64,000 nucleotides of DNA from Pleurocapsa sp. PCC 7319 (lineage in GTDB: Bacteria; Cyanobacteriota; Cyanobacteriia; Cyanobacteriales; Xenococcaceae): the NCBI RefSeq assembly GCF_000332195.1, contig NZ_KB235922.1, positions 4,499,322 through 4,563,321 on the forward strand. Direction: 5' to 3'. Shown in pieces: positions 35,209 to 44,493 of the stretch. The position numbers were made by a program, and so were the translations under genes. How positions within the stretch are numbered: position 1 is the stretch's first letter; every line of letters starts with the position of its first letter. The notes under the pieces are model-generated. The model was not told where the DNA came from, ran no database searches, and saw nothing but the letters and a program-made list of their open reading frames with translations.

Positions 35209-36582
35209 TCAAGTAGAAGATGCCTCAACTACTTCTAAACCAAGGGATTTTGCTCTTTGCTTGAGATTTTTGATGAGTCTTTCTTGATATTTTTGTTCAT
35301 AGTAATCAGCTCCACGATCGAGATAAGATTCTTTTTTTGTCCAGAGAGTATAGAATAGACGAGCAATTTTGTGTGCTGTAGCAGTAATGGCCTTGGGTGC
35401 GCCAGCACGGGAGCGAATGCGTCGATAAAATGCGCCCAAAGCTGAATGAGAACGACTAACAGCTTGAGCTGCCAATCGAAAAGCTGTTGCAGCTCGATTG
35501 TTAACTCGACGAGTCTGAGAACTTTTAACTTTGCCCCCTGTAATCCGACAACCAGGACATAATCCGAGCCAAGAGCTGAAATGTTTAGCACTCTTAAATT
35601 TAGTCGGGTCTAATCCTACTTCACTGAGGATGGTTTGCACTGTGACTACACTTAAACCATCAATGCTGGTAAAATCTACTCCCGCAATACGATAGAGATG
35701 AGAATGTAAGTCGAACCCTGATTTGATTGAGCGACGACACTTTTTCTGGCTATTTAGGGGCGGAGTCTCTTTTGTTTGGGAGGGCAATTTACTGAGACAT
35801 TGTTCGATTTGTTCCTCTAATAATCCGATTTGTTGTTGATAAAATTGATAACAAGATAATTCTTGATGCAAAATAAAAACCATTTCTGGACGATAATTAC
35901 CCGTTAGGGCATCTCTAATTTGTTGTGGACTACTTTTAATTCTTCGGTGTGCTAATTTGGCTAAGGTTTGTGGATTTCTTTCCCCAGCAATAATGGCCCT
36001 CAGAATATTTAATCCTGTCACCCCTGTAAGATCGCTAATGACTTTATGCAACTGCAAATTCATCTGTGTTAAAGCTTTTTGCATTCTTTGCACATGAGTC
36101 GAACTAGCTTGAATCAAATTTTCTCGTTGTCTTAAATAGCTTCTCAGTACAGTTATTTCTCCTTCGGGGATAAAGGAAGGTGCAAGTAAGCCATAACTAT
36201 GCAGTTGTTGTAACCATTGACAATCTTGGACATCGCTTTTTCTTCCTGGTACTGTTTTTACATTGTGAGCATTGACTAAACAGACTTGGAAGTTATGCTG
36301 ACTTAAGATGTTAAATAAAGGTATCCATTCTACTCCCGTCGATTCGAGGGCAATACTCGTCACACCGCATTCACTTAACCAATTTGCCAGAGCTAGTAAA
36401 TCTGGTGTACTACACCCAAAACAACGAACATTAGATTCTGTTGCTGCTATAGGTACACAAACCCAATGCTCTCTTGAGCCAATATCAATTCCCGCCGAGT
36501 GCGGATTGATGACTTTTATTTCTGGCTCCTGTCTTTTGCTACTTTTTTTCTGGGATTTTTGGCTTCGACCAATTGGCTTCAT
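35209..36582 (-). CDS. IS110-family transposase (DEDD recombinase)
   Basis: 457 aa. The N-terminal RuvC-like domain has the DEDD residues D33 (AGIDIGS), E80 (IALESTG), D117 and D120 (GRKSDVQDCQWL). A long coiled-coil middle leads to the C-terminal Tnp_20 domain with FTSIDGLSVVTVQTILSEVG and FSSWLGLCPGCRITGGK. IS110 enzymes excise and integrate circular intermediates without classical terminal repeats, guided by a bridge RNA from the element's own non-coding end. The frame looks intact. ATG start at 36582; about 190 nt of structured non-coding DNA lies upstream. It is unrelated in length and sequence to the second IS110 enzyme at 49.8 kb. Confidence 0.95.
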   Translation of the reverse strand: MKPIGRSQKSQKKSSKRQEPEIKVINPHSAGIDIGSREHWVCVPIAATESNVRCFGCSTPDLLALANWLSECGVTSIALESTGVEWIPLFNILSQHNFQVCLVNAHNVKTVPGRKSDVQDCQWLQQLHSYGLLAPSFIPEGEITVLRSYLRQRENLIQASSTHVQRMQKALTQMNLQLHKVISDLTGVTGLNILRAIIAGERNPQTLAKLAHRRIKSSPQQIRDALTGNYRPEMVFILHQELSCYQFYQQQIGLLEEQIEQCLSKLPSQTKETPPLNSQKKCRRSIKSGFDLHSHLYRIAGVDFTSIDGLSVVTVQTILSEVGLDPTKFKSAKHFSSWLGLCPGCRITGGKVKSSQTRRVNNRAATAFRLAAQAVSRSHSALGAFYRRIRSRAGAPKAITATAHKIARLFYTLWTKKESYLDRGADYYEQKYQERLIKNLKQRAKSLGLEVVEASST

Positions 36583-36604
36583 TTTTTGCCCTCACTCTTG
36601 ATAG

Positions 36605-36770
36605 GGAAATGTTTTCGATGAGGAATGGTTTTCTCTTGTCATTCTCTCCAACGGGATAAGGTTTTTTCTCCTTTCACCAATTTATTTGTCCACTTTCCTC
36701 TAACCAAGCTTATTCTCGGGCGTTCGTTGCACCATTGTAACTTCGGCTTTTTTGTGATGAAAACATTTCC
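36605..36770 (-). ncRNA. Candidate bridge RNA region of the IS110 element
   Basis: GGAAATGTTTTC (36605-36616) and GAAAACATTTCC (36759-36770) are perfect 12-bp inverted repeats closing a 166-nt segment upstream of the transposase start. Its size and place match the bridge RNAs described for IS110-group elements. The recognition loops cannot be assigned by eye. Confidence 0.4.
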
Positions 36771-36996
36771 ACGTATCATGATACTTGGTCTACCAATTTG
36801 GTTTCTCATCTTTATTTTGGGGCGCAAAGCGTCCTTCAGGAGCTTATTACTTGTTACTTTAAAAAAGCTCCTTACTCATAACTAGAAACACTAAAATACA
36901 ATTATCCCACAGCTTAATGGATAGTAGTAGCCGTGGGTTTCATATTTTTATTTATTTGTACATCCTTCTCTCTACTTACTTCAAGAAGAATGAATA
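36771..36996. other. Spacer between IS110 element and the next gene
   Basis: Contains GGGGCGCAAAGCGTCC and AGGAGCTTATTAC...AAAAAAGCTCCTTACTC, i.e. GGAGCTT and AAGCTCC as a hairpin around 36839-36873, with heptamer-like TTATTACTTGTTACTT. No gene seen. Confidence 0.5.
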
Positions 36997-37605
36997 TTAA
37001 TAAGATTTGGCGCCAGATTTGGCAGCTTTTAACATAGCAAAGATGGCAGTTTCAGCTTCTCGATTGAGTTGACGATCTGAAAGAGCAATTTCCACAGCTT
37101 GTGGTAAAGCTAAGGCAACTACATCAGGGTCTATTTCTTTGATTAATCGATCTATGGACTGAGGAACTCTTAGAGCTGATCTGATCCCGAGCAGCATGAA
37201 TTCGTCTAGATTTAATTTATTTAGTTTATTGGTAATAACATTTAAGTTAGTTTTGTGATCTGGTTGACTAGTTTGAATTAAATAAGCAAATAACCTTTGT
37301 AATTTACTTCGTTGTGAAGGGACAATTTGATTATATGCACTTAGAGAGGAAACTGATTTTTGTCCTTCTAAATTATGTAGAATTTGCTGCCAGTCATCTG
37401 AAGCGCAGGTATTAGGCTTATCAACAGTAAGAGAAACTTGAATCTGTCCTGATTGATTAGCTAGATGAGTAACTCGGGCTTTTACTCCTAGATAACTCAG
37501 CCATTTAGCAATGGTTTCAACTAAAGTCGAATAAGTAGTCTGAGAACTAGCTAATCGCCGAATTTGAGTATCTACTAAAGGACGGACAATTTGTGAGAGC
37601 ATCAT
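36997..37605 (-). CDS. Hypothetical protein, 202 aa
   Basis: Not recognised as a named family. It starts at one of two adjacent ATGs. The protein is soluble and mostly helical, with an N-terminal LVETIAKWLSYLGVKARVTHL segment, a middle part with QRSKLQRLFAYLIQTSQ and a C-terminal part with DPDVVALALPQAVEIALSDRQLNREAETAIFAML. It lies downstream of ndhD on the same strand, 276 nt away and separated by a large hairpin, so it is probably a separate unit. Codon use matches the neighbours. No function is suggested. Confidence 0.7.
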   Translation of the reverse strand: MMLSQIVRPLVDTQIRRLASSQTTYSTLVETIAKWLSYLGVKARVTHLANQSGQIQVSLTVDKPNTCASDDWQQILHNLEGQKSVSSLSAYNQIVPSQRSKLQRLFAYLIQTSQPDHKTNLNVITNKLNKLNLDEFMLLGIRSALRVPQSIDRLIKEIDPDVVALALPQAVEIALSDRQLNREAETAIFAMLKAAKSGAKSY

Positions 37606-37748
37606 TTTGATTCTAAGAATATTAATCGATGTGAGTTAGCCGATAATTTTTTTAGCTTTTAACTTTAAGAATTTTTAGTTATTGACTTTGAGTAAACTAA
37701 AATCAAAATTGTCTGGAGTTAAAGGGAAATATCGATAATAGCTGAGTC

Positions 37749-37849
37749 CAATTGAATAGAAATAAAGAAGATAGTGAAGGTAGGTTTTAGAGATTAAGAA
37801 AATAGTTTAATTCTTGTTTGCCTACCTTCTTTTCTTGGTTATTCAATTG
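37749..37849 (-). terminator. Nested inverted repeats downstream of ndhD
   Basis: Outer arms CAATTGAATA (37749-37758) and TATTCAATTG (37840-37849) enclose inner arms GAAGGTAGG (37776-37784) and CCTACCTTC (37821-37829). It lies 33 nt after the ndhD stop. There is no strong U-run, so it may be a processing or bidirectional termination structure. Confidence 0.5.
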
Positions 37850-37881
37850 AGTTCTATTTAGTACATTCAGGTAAGAAGCAA

Positions 37882-39528
37882 CTAGCTGATGTTGGAGAGA
37901 GTGAATCGCTCGAACTCGTTGACACTAAGTAAACCGAGAGTTTCAGTGTGTGGCAGCTCAGGCACAAGATGATTCTTGGTTGAGGCATAGAGTTCAGGCA
38001 TCTGTGAAGTGTGAGCTAAAATGTGGTGTTCATGTGCTGCTACTTCGGTAGTTTTAGCATCGTAAGTTTGAGTGACTAACTTAGGATAGAAACCAATTCC
38101 AATGATGGGAATTAAAAGACAAGCAGTGATGAAGATTTCACGAGGTTTAGCATCGGACCAAACTAGGTCTTTGACACTTAAGACCGGATTTTCCGCACCA
38201 TAGAAGAGGACTCTGAGCATCGAGAGCAAGTAGATGGGAGTCATAATCAATCCAACTGCCGCCAAGATGATTACCACAGCTTTGAAAGTAGGAGTGTAAG
38301 CATCGCTGGTAGTTAAACCGAGGAAGATAGTAATCTCGCCGACAAAACCACTCATACCAGGAAGAGCTAAAGAGGCAAAACAACCGGCAGTGAACAGAGC
38401 GAAGGTTTTGGGCATTTTCTGAGCCAAGCCACTCATTTCATCCAGCCACAAAGTATGGGTGCGTTCGTAAGCAACTCCACAGAGGAAGAAGAGGCTAGCA
38501 GCAATCAAACCGTGAGAGAGCATTTGTAACATGGCACCGCTCAAACCCAAATCGTTGAAGCAAGCAATACCAATTAAGACAAAACCCATGTGGGAAATTG
38601 AAGAGTAGGCCATACGGCGTTTGATATTGGTCTGTGCAAAAGCAGCGAAGGCACCGTAGACGATATTGACAATTCCTAAGACGATTAAGACCGGAGCAAA
38701 ATAAACATGAGCATCAGCTAACATTTCAATGTTCATGCGAATCAGAGCATAACCACCCATTTTGAGCAAGACACCGGCTAAAACCATGGAGATGGGAGCA
38801 GAAGCTTCACCGTGGGCATCGGGCAACCAGGTATGGAAAGGAAAGATGGGCAGTTTGACACCAAAGGAGATTAAGAAACCAGTGTAAGCGAGAATTTCTA
38901 ATGCCAGAGGATATTGTTTGAGACTTAAAGCTTCGATATCAAAAGTAGTAGTACCACCGTAGAAAGCTAGAGCTAGACCAGCAGCTAAGATAAAGACCGA
39001 ACCGAGAGCGGTGTAGAGAATGAACTTAGTAGCAGCATAACGACGTTTGGGACCACCCCAAATGGAAATCAGTAGATAGACAGGAACCAACTCTAATTCC
39101 CACATGAGGAAGAATAAGAGTAAATCTTTGGCGAGGAAGACCCCAATCTGGGCGCTATACATGGCCAACAAGAGGAAGTAAAACAAGCGGGGCTTAGTTT
39201 GAACTTTCCAAGCGGCAAAGATCGACAGAGTAGTGACGACTCCAGTGAGCATGACTAAGGGCCAAGAGAGGTCATCAGCACCCAGAGACCAACTCAGACC
39301 GAGTTGGGGGAGCCAGGAATAAGTCTCGACTAACTGAAATGCGGGATTATGAAAATCGTAATGTTGCCAGGAAACGAAAGCGATTAAAGCCAGATCAATC
39401 AGACCAACACCGAAGGCATACCAACGGACAGTTTTGCCGTCTTTATCGGGAATGAAGGGAATGAACAAGGCAGCTAATAACGGGAATACGGTGACTATCG
39501 TCAGCCAGGGAATATGAGTATTAATCAT
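37882..39528 (-). CDS. ndhD: NAD(P)H-quinone oxidoreductase subunit 4 (NdhD)
   Basis: 548 aa with about 14 transmembrane helices. Diagnostic stretches include [23 protein letters not shown] (the conserved Glu of TM5), [26 protein letters not shown] with the buried Lys and PDAH motif, and [17 protein letters not shown]. NdhD is one of the antiporter-like proton-pumping subunits of the thylakoid NDH-1 complex in cyclic electron flow and respiration. The sequence is of the NdhD1/D2 (NDH-1L) kind rather than the CO2-uptake D3/D4 kind, judged from overall resemblance only. NdhF is not adjacent. ATG start; the length is slightly over the usual ~530 because of a C-terminal His/Thr-rich tail. Confidence 0.93.
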   Translation of the reverse strand: MINTHIPWLTIVTVFPLLAALFIPFIPDKDGKTVRWYAFGVGLIDLALIAFVSWQHYDFHNPAFQLVETYSWLPQLGLSWSLGADDLSWPLVMLTGVVTTLSIFAAWKVQTKPRLFYFLLLAMYSAQIGVFLAKDLLLFFLMWELELVPVYLLISIWGGPKRRYAATKFILYTALGSVFILAAGLALAFYGGTTTFDIEALSLKQYPLALEILAYTGFLISFGVKLPIFPFHTWLPDAHGEASAPISMVLAGVLLKMGGYALIRMNIEMLADAHVYFAPVLIVLGIVNIVYGAFAAFAQTNIKRRMAYSSISHMGFVLIGIACFNDLGLSGAMLQMLSHGLIAASLFFLCGVAYERTHTLWLDEMSGLAQKMPKTFALFTAGCFASLALPGMSGFVGEITIFLGLTTSDAYTPTFKAVVIILAAVGLIMTPIYLLSMLRVLFYGAENPVLSVKDLVWSDAKPREIFITACLLIPIIGIGFYPKLVTQTYDAKTTEVAAHEHHILAHTSQMPELYASTKNHLVPELPHTETLGLLSVNEFERFTLSNIS

Positions 39529-39712
39529 TGAACTTGATAAAAAAATAAAACAAACAAAAAAGTAGGATTAGGATGGCTGAGAAAAAGTTTTAAGAATTTA
39601 CTTACCATCTATGAATTACCCACATACTAGGCTGACAAAGGTGACAAACTTGTAACAGGAAAAAGTAAAATTGAGCAGAATTTATTAACCCAGATAGACA
39701 GAGAAAAAGATC

Positions 39713-39755
39713 AGTTCTTAGAAACTAAAGGATTAATACACAAGAAAAGAACTGT
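39713..39755. repeat. 8-bp inverted repeat between ndhD and the isomerase gene
   Basis: CAGTTCTT (39713-39720) and AAGAACTG (39748-39755) with a 27-nt loop, about 50 nt after the isomerase stop on the minus strand. Possibly its terminator; no U-run is evident. Confidence 0.4.
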
Positions 39756-39806
39756 TGTAATGAAGAGTAAAATGTATGGAAAAAAATTGAAGTCAAACAA
39801 TATTTC

Positions 39807-40835
39807 TTATTTGATTTTTAGCAAAGATTGAGATCGCTTTAACTCAGCTAAATTAGCATTACCAGTACAAAATAATACTGTTTTGATCTCGGCAATCAAT
39901 AATTCAATCAACTCATCTAAAGCCTCTTCAGATTCTGCTGCTGCCTGAAGAAATGGAAAAGCTAATCCTGCCAAATCTGCTCCTAGAGCGATCGCCTTGG
40001 CTATTTCCATGCCATTCCGCAAACCTCCAGAGGCAATTAAAGGTAAATTTGAGTATTGCTCTCGAATTTGTACAATACAGTCGGCAGTAGAAATACCCCA
40101 ATCGGCAAAAGTTTTTCCTAATCTGCGCTGTAAATTATTTTCAGCTCTTTCGCTCTCTACTTTCGCCCAGGATGTACCTCCTGCCCCTGCCACGTCAATT
40201 ACGGCTACTCCTGCATCAATCAGTTTAGTTGCCATAGTTGCCGAAATACCATTACCAACTTCTTTGGCAATGACGGGTACATCAATCTGATGACAAAGTT
40301 GCTCAATTTTAGTCAATAAGCCTTTGAAATTAGTATCTCCGTGGGGTTGGATACATTCTTGCAAAGGATTTAAGTGCAGAATCAGTGCATCTGCTTCTAA
40401 AATATCTACTACCCGCAAACACTGTTCAATACCATAGGTATAATTAAGCTGGATCGCTCCTAAATTGGCACATAGAACAGCATCGGGAGCAAGCGATCGC
40501 ACAGCAAAAGTATGAGCTACATCAGGATTTTCGACCGCAATACGTTGTGAACCAACTCCCATCGCCAAACCGTATTTTTGCGCTGCTACAGCCAGACGGC
40601 AATTAATCATTTTGGCTTGCTCTGTTCCCCCTGTCATCGAAGAAATTAATACAGGAGAACAAAGTCTTTTGTCCAAAAACTTAGTACTTAAATCAACGTC
40701 GCTCAAGTCCAATTCTGGTAAACAGGAATGCTCGAAACGGTACTTATCTAATCCATTAGTCAAATTACGAAACTGTACGTCGTCTTCTAGACAAATACGC
40801 AGATGATCGGCTTTCCTAGTTTGCGTATTAGTCAT
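39807..40835 (-). CDS. fni: Type 2 isopentenyl-diphosphate delta-isomerase
   Basis: 342 aa, standard size. Motifs are the N-terminal [40 protein letters not shown] (FMN-binding), the [19 protein letters not shown] block, and the C-terminal phosphate-binding [30 protein letters not shown]. The enzyme is an FMN- and NAD(P)H-dependent isomerase interconverting IPP and DMAPP at the end of the MEP pathway, supplying carotenoids, phytol and quinone tails; it is the usual isomerase type in cyanobacteria. ATG start; monocistronic. Confidence 0.95.
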   Translation of the reverse strand: MTNTQTRKADHLRICLEDDVQFRNLTNGLDKYRFEHSCLPELDLSDVDLSTKFLDKRLCSPVLISSMTGGTEQAKMINCRLAVAAQKYGLAMGVGSQRIAVENPDVAHTFAVRSLAPDAVLCANLGAIQLNYTYGIEQCLRVVDILEADALILHLNPLQECIQPHGDTNFKGLLTKIEQLCHQIDVPVIAKEVGNGISATMATKLIDAGVAVIDVAGAGGTSWAKVESERAENNLQRRLGKTFADWGISTADCIVQIREQYSNLPLIASGGLRNGMEIAKAIALGADLAGLAFPFLQAAAESEEALDELIELLIAEIKTVLFCTGNANLAELKRSQSLLKIK

Positions 40836-40935
40836 TGATTTTGCACTCCTTATTGGTAACTAAGTTTAGTCAGCTTATATCTTACCTTCCCTGAACATCG
40901 TAAATTTAATTTTGTAATATCCCTCATAAAAAACA

Positions 40936-40969
40936 CCAAAAAAGAGGTGAACCATAACAATTCACCCCT
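40936..40969 (-). terminator. Intrinsic terminator, minus strand
   Basis: Read on the minus strand, AGGGGTGAA (from 40969) pairs with TTCACCTCT (to 40943; one G-U pair) across a 9-nt loop and runs into TTTTTTGGTGTTTTTT. It lies about 80 nt after the stop of the 133-aa gene at 41051. Confidence 0.7.
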
Positions 40970-41050
40970 AAGCAAAGTTTTGTATTAAAACAGCAACACT
41001 AAATATTATTTAGTTGTAAATTAATTTTTAATTTAATTGGTTGCTGTGTT

Positions 41051-41452
41051 TTACTTACGAATTTTCTTAGCCATGTTACGGAACATATCCATACTGCTGT
41101 CTGTTTGACGACGCTTTGGAGTCTGTGATGTTGGTGGCTGAATACTAGCACTACTAGTCTCAGGTTGGTTAGTCTGATTAACCGCAGAACCTCCGGTAAT
41201 TCCAGCTTGGGATTGAGAACTAGGAGTGGGATTGAAAACAGTATTTACAGTAGTATTTTGATTAGTGTTGCTACCCTTGTATAAGTTGGATCTATCTTCA
41301 ACTGAAGAAACTTCGTTTTCAAGATCAAAACCACTTGGATTCTTGAGGGTTTTAGGAAAAGTTCTTCTAGTTCTCTTGGCTTTTCTCATGTAGTTGATGT
41401 CTCCCATGGTCATGGAATCATCAGGGTCTAAGAAAAAATCTTTATCTCCCAT
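41051..41452 (-). CDS. Hypothetical protein, 133 aa, disordered C-terminal half
   Basis: The N-terminal 60 residues look folded or motif-like (MGDKDFFLDPDDSMTMGD, then INYMRKAKRTRRTFPKTL). The remainder is low-complexity, rich in Ser, Thr, Gln, Asn and Pro, and ends in a basic tail (MDMFRNMAKKIRK). I recognise no family, but the MRKAKxTRRTFPKTL stretch reads like a conserved cyanobacterial segment. Soluble, no signal peptide. GGAGAGACAAAGGACAATG gives a good ribosome binding site. An intrinsic terminator follows it. It diverges from the 168-aa gene at 41796. Confidence 0.65.
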   Translation of the reverse strand: MGDKDFFLDPDDSMTMGDINYMRKAKRTRRTFPKTLKNPSGFDLENEVSSVEDRSNLYKGSNTNQNTTVNTVFNPTPSSQSQAGITGGSAVNQTNQPETSSASIQPPTSQTPKRRQTDSSMDMFRNMAKKIRK

Positions 41453-41498
41453 TGTCCTTTGTCTCTCCTAATTTGCTAAATAAATATTTGGTACAGGA

Positions 41499-41591
41499 AC
41501 GGTGGCTAACATCCACCGTATTTGCTCAAAATGATTGACAATCCCTTTTAGTTACTTTCGGTATCTTGCGTTTATAAAAAGTAACTAAAAG
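41499..41591. promoter_or_regulatory. Two inverted repeats in a divergent spacer
   Basis: ACGGTGG (41499-41505) faces CCACCGT (41513-41519). A perfect 14-bp pair, CTTTTAGTTACTTT (41545-41558) and AAAGTAACTAAAAG (41578-41591), follows. They lie upstream of both divergent genes, so operator, attenuator or RNA hairpin are all possible. The rest of 41453-41795 shows nothing more. Confidence 0.5.
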
Positions 41592-41795
41592 TTAATTATA
41601 TATAAGTATTATCTTACACATAAGCAACGTTAATAGTCAATAAAAATGCGGATTAGATCCAGGATCGGCAAACATAAAGATCTGGCTGTAATTACCCAAA
41701 AATAGACTAACTCTTAAAAAATAGTCAAATAGTACCAGAGAACAGCAAATATATTGTTTAACTAAAAGATATAGTTATAAATCTTGGAGCAATCA

Positions 41796-42302
41796 ATGAG
41801 TAAACTACGTAACATTTTACTAGGAGCCGGCGTAGCAGCAGTTGGTGCGATCGGTACCAAAAAAGCAGTAGATTATTTCCGTAATCGCGATAAAGAAGAA
41901 GTAGTTGATGAGAGTCAAGGTGATGCAGAAAACGTAGCTTCAGACGAAGTAGCCTACGCTACAGTAGAACCAGGTTCAGTTCAAGACTTTTTAGATAAAA
42001 GCTTTGGTAATCCTGGTCGTTATGTTCCCACCCGTCCACCAAAAGTGTTTGAATATCAAGGCGAACAATACATGGTGATTTGGGCAAAGGATAACGAAAA
42101 GGATAAAAACCAAATGATGGCTTTTAAATATACTGATGCCGGTCGCAAAATGGTAGCTAGCGTTGGTTATACAGGTGATGCAACAGATTACAATCTCAAT
42201 CTCGATGGTACTGATTTTGCAGTTGAAGTCAACGGCGAAAAACTAGTTAGCGGACAAGGTGAAACTAGTGGAGCAAACGAAGTTGATTTTGTCTTAGCTT
42301 AA
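41796..42302 (+). CDS. Hypothetical protein with N-terminal hydrophobic helix
   Basis: 168 aa. The start at ATG 41796 is chosen because GGAG lies 8 nt upstream; an in-frame TTG at 41784 would place the site inside the gene. A Gly/Ala-rich hydrophobic helix (LLGAGVAAVGAIGTKKAVDYF) is followed by an acidic linker and a beta-rich domain with PPKVFEYQGEQYMVIWAKDNEKDKNQMMAFKYT and a tryptophan-poor C-terminal part. The layout suggests a membrane-anchored or membrane-associated small protein. I do not recognise the family. Confidence 0.65.
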   Translation: MSKLRNILLGAGVAAVGAIGTKKAVDYFRNRDKEEVVDESQGDAENVASDEVAYATVEPGSVQDFLDKSFGNPGRYVPTRPPKVFEYQGEQYMVIWAKDNEKDKNQMMAFKYTDAGRKMVASVGYTGDATDYNLNLDGTDFAVEVNGEKLVSGQGETSGANEVDFVLA

Positions 42303-42419
42303 TTAAACTTAAAATTTTGCTTGTGAAAAAGAATTCAGCAGATCATTATTTCAATTAAACCAAAAATATTCTCAGTTTTACTCAGGTACTGTGTGATAAC
42401 TTTATAGAAATCAATTTAC

Positions 42420-43556
42420 TTAACACACAGTGCTTTTTCTTTGTTTGAATTGGCGAATAATTTCTTGAGAAATATTTGAAGGCATTTTTTTGATACCAGA
42501 ACTTATACGCATCTGGTATTGTTCTGGTTTCTCTATTTCGAGAAAATTTAAAATACGATTTATTTGCAATTCTGGAGCTTCTACAATATCTTCATATACT
42601 AATACTAAAGGCTCTATTTGATTGGCAGTCAGTATTTTTTTTAAACGAGCTTCTTGATTTTGAATGAACTGAAATTTTTGTTCCACCTCTGATAACAACA
42701 CATCATTAATTTCAATATCACCTAGTTTTGATTGGTACGCTTGATAATTAGGATTATTTTGACTCAGATTACTATGAAGATGCCAAATTTCAGTTTTTTG
42801 AGCCAGTACTAAAGATACTGCTTGGGCAACTTTATCTTTTCTGACAAGCAGAATATATTTATCAATAGAACTGAAAATCTGCTTAAAATTCGGTTTGGCT
42901 CTTTGAAACTCAAATAAAAAATGTGATATGAATTTTGTTCCAAAAACCCCATTGCTAGTGGTTCTGTATCGCATTAAATTGTAAAGCAATCTCAAATAAT
43001 CAAAATTACAATGGCGGGTCAATTCTTGAGCAGCCAGTCTTAGATGTTCATATGGATGACCAGCAATTCCAGTAGAATCTAATAACTCACAGAAATAAGT
43101 TGAGCCAGATCGAGGAGTGGTTAAGATAGCATAAGATACTTTGGGTTTTTCTAGGCGATCGACGGTAGATTGCCATAATTTTTGTTTACATAAATGATTA
43201 ATAAAAACATCGGCAAAAAGTCTTAATGTAGGAATGTTTATTTTAAGTTTATCAGCTTTTTGTTTTACTTCTTGAAATAGTACTGCTTCATTCTTGAAAG
43301 ATACTATGACTATTGCCCTATACTGTTGAGAACCTTGGGGAATAGCCAATATGTTATCTAGATTACAAGCTGATAGATGGCAATAATGATTGTTATCTAT
43401 TTGCTTAAGATTTTCAAAAAAGTTTTTGATATATTCTAATGGCTCTGTATCACCAATAAAAAAAAGTCGGTCTTGAGATGATAATTTATTTAAGAACTGT
43501 GTTTCTTCAATATCTTGGAAGATTTGAGCTAATTCCATATTAGTGCAATTATACAA
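42420..43556 (-). CDS. Stf0-like sulfotransferase with N-terminal extension
   Basis: 378 aa. The PAPS 5'-phosphosulfate-binding loop appears as YAILTTPRSGSTYFCELLDSTG (T147-T153), followed by GHPYEHLRL and FGTKFISHFLFEF; the C-terminal part contains the 3'-phosphate region YILLVRKDKVAQAVSLVLAQKT. These match the Stf0 group, which sulfates sugars such as trehalose in mycobacteria. The first ~140 residues are extra compared with Stf0 itself and look Rossmann-like (RLFFIGDTEPLEY, RAIVIVSFKNEAVL); a similar region can be a regulatory or second transferase domain. The acceptor here is unknown; an exopolysaccharide or glycolipid would be plausible. Confidence 0.8.
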   Translation of the reverse strand: MYNCTNMELAQIFQDIEETQFLNKLSSQDRLFFIGDTEPLEYIKNFFENLKQIDNNHYCHLSACNLDNILAIPQGSQQYRAIVIVSFKNEAVLFQEVKQKADKLKINIPTLRLFADVFINHLCKQKLWQSTVDRLEKPKVSYAILTTPRSGSTYFCELLDSTGIAGHPYEHLRLAAQELTRHCNFDYLRLLYNLMRYRTTSNGVFGTKFISHFLFEFQRAKPNFKQIFSSIDKYILLVRKDKVAQAVSLVLAQKTEIWHLHSNLSQNNPNYQAYQSKLGDIEINDVLLSEVEQKFQFIQNQEARLKKILTANQIEPLVLVYEDIVEAPELQINRILNFLEIEKPEQYQMRISSGIKKMPSNISQEIIRQFKQRKSTVC

Positions 43557-44067
43557 TTTACTGATTTTCAGATCTAAAATTTGACCAACTTTATCAAGTT
43601 TTTTAATTTTACCGAGCTAGCTGGTTAATACTTAAAAAAGTTAACTTATTTTTTAGCAGATTGCTAGCACAATTAAGTTATAGATCTAAATTCTCAGAAT
43701 TTGACAGTTTCCAATAAGAAGCTAAAGCTATAGTTTTACTTAATTTTTTTCTTTTCTACTTCCTCTTTTCTTAAATATGATTATCTGAAAAATCACCTAC
43801 TTTTTTAAAGACTGTTGGTAGCAAGAAAATAAAGAAGCTCAAAAAAGATGATATTTAGATTGTAGAAAGGAGATAGATCAAACATGAATCTGATTATCAA
43901 ATCGATGAGTATCATCGACAAGTAAAGCTACAGGAGAGGAGCTGTTTTGATTAGTTCGAGGAGTTGGCGTTCTCTTTTTTGGGAATCTGATACGAGTACC
44001 ATTGGAAATAAGTTACTCTCTCCTTCCTGTCAATCTCAAACTTGAAAGTAAGACAGGTAAATCGAAG
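43557..44067. other. Intergenic region, 511 bp
   Basis: AT-rich on the left. At 43868-43872 AGGAG is followed by an ATG at 43884 opening a 13-codon frame (MNLIIKSMSIIDK) to 43925, then several further GGAG runs. The purine-rich tract may be a decayed gene start. No larger gene is supported on either strand. Confidence 0.4.
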
Positions 44068-44463
44068 CTAGCGCATAATGGGACTGCCATGATGGTGAAC
44101 CAAAAACCATTTTTGTGCCATCTTCTGAAAAATATTAGTCGCCATTGATGGTGCCTTAATTTTTCGTCCTCGGCTTGACTGCAATACGACCTCTCGGACA
44201 AGAACATAGGCAAGGGCATGGTCAACTTCGATCTTGACGACTTCTATGTCTATTTCCAAGGAATCAGTATTCTTAAAGATCGATGACCAAGAGCTTTGAA
44301 TTGTCTTCCATCCCCTAAGAACTTGTCCCCCTGGATGAACGCACAAACTAGTCGTGCCTTGCCACCACAAAAGGTTCATACTTTCAATGTCTTTATGGGA
44401 AAAAGCGTCGTAAAAAGCTTGATTTGCTGCTAAAACCGCTTGTTTATCTAATGGATTGGTCAT
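44068..44463 (-). CDS. NTF2-like / SnoaL-type domain protein
   Basis: 131 aa. The cone-shaped alpha+beta NTF2 fold is suggested by the opening helix VLAANQAFYDAFSHKDIESMNLLWWQGTTSLCVHPGGQVLRGWKTIQSSWSSIF, the middle strand block DIEVVKIEVDHALAYVLVREVV, and the closing WFLVHHHGSPI. That is the pattern of DUF4440/SnoaL_3 proteins, some of which are enzymes and some ligand-binding. No catalytic residues can be assigned. It may be cotranscribed with the 82-aa membrane gene just upstream (30-nt gap). Confidence 0.82.
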   Translation of the reverse strand: MTNPLDKQAVLAANQAFYDAFSHKDIESMNLLWWQGTTSLCVHPGGQVLRGWKTIQSSWSSIFKNTDSLEIDIEVVKIEVDHALAYVLVREVVLQSSRGRKIKAPSMATNIFQKMAQKWFLVHHHGSPIMR

Positions 44464-44493
44464 TTAACGATTTTACAACTGATCTAATTCAAA

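Larger units (their letters stand above)
35209..36770 (-). mobile_element. IS110-family insertion sequence (minimal extent)
   Basis: Minimum span covering the transposase and the inverted-repeat-bounded spacer upstream. True ends are not resolved because IS110 elements lack terminal repeats and usually leave no clear target duplication. It sits in repeat DNA, with heptamer or palindromic repeats on its left flank. Confidence 0.7.

Noticed and set aside
36625-36885. Plus-strand frame overlapping the IS110 upstream region
   Set aside because: It spans the inverted-repeat structure and has no coding character.
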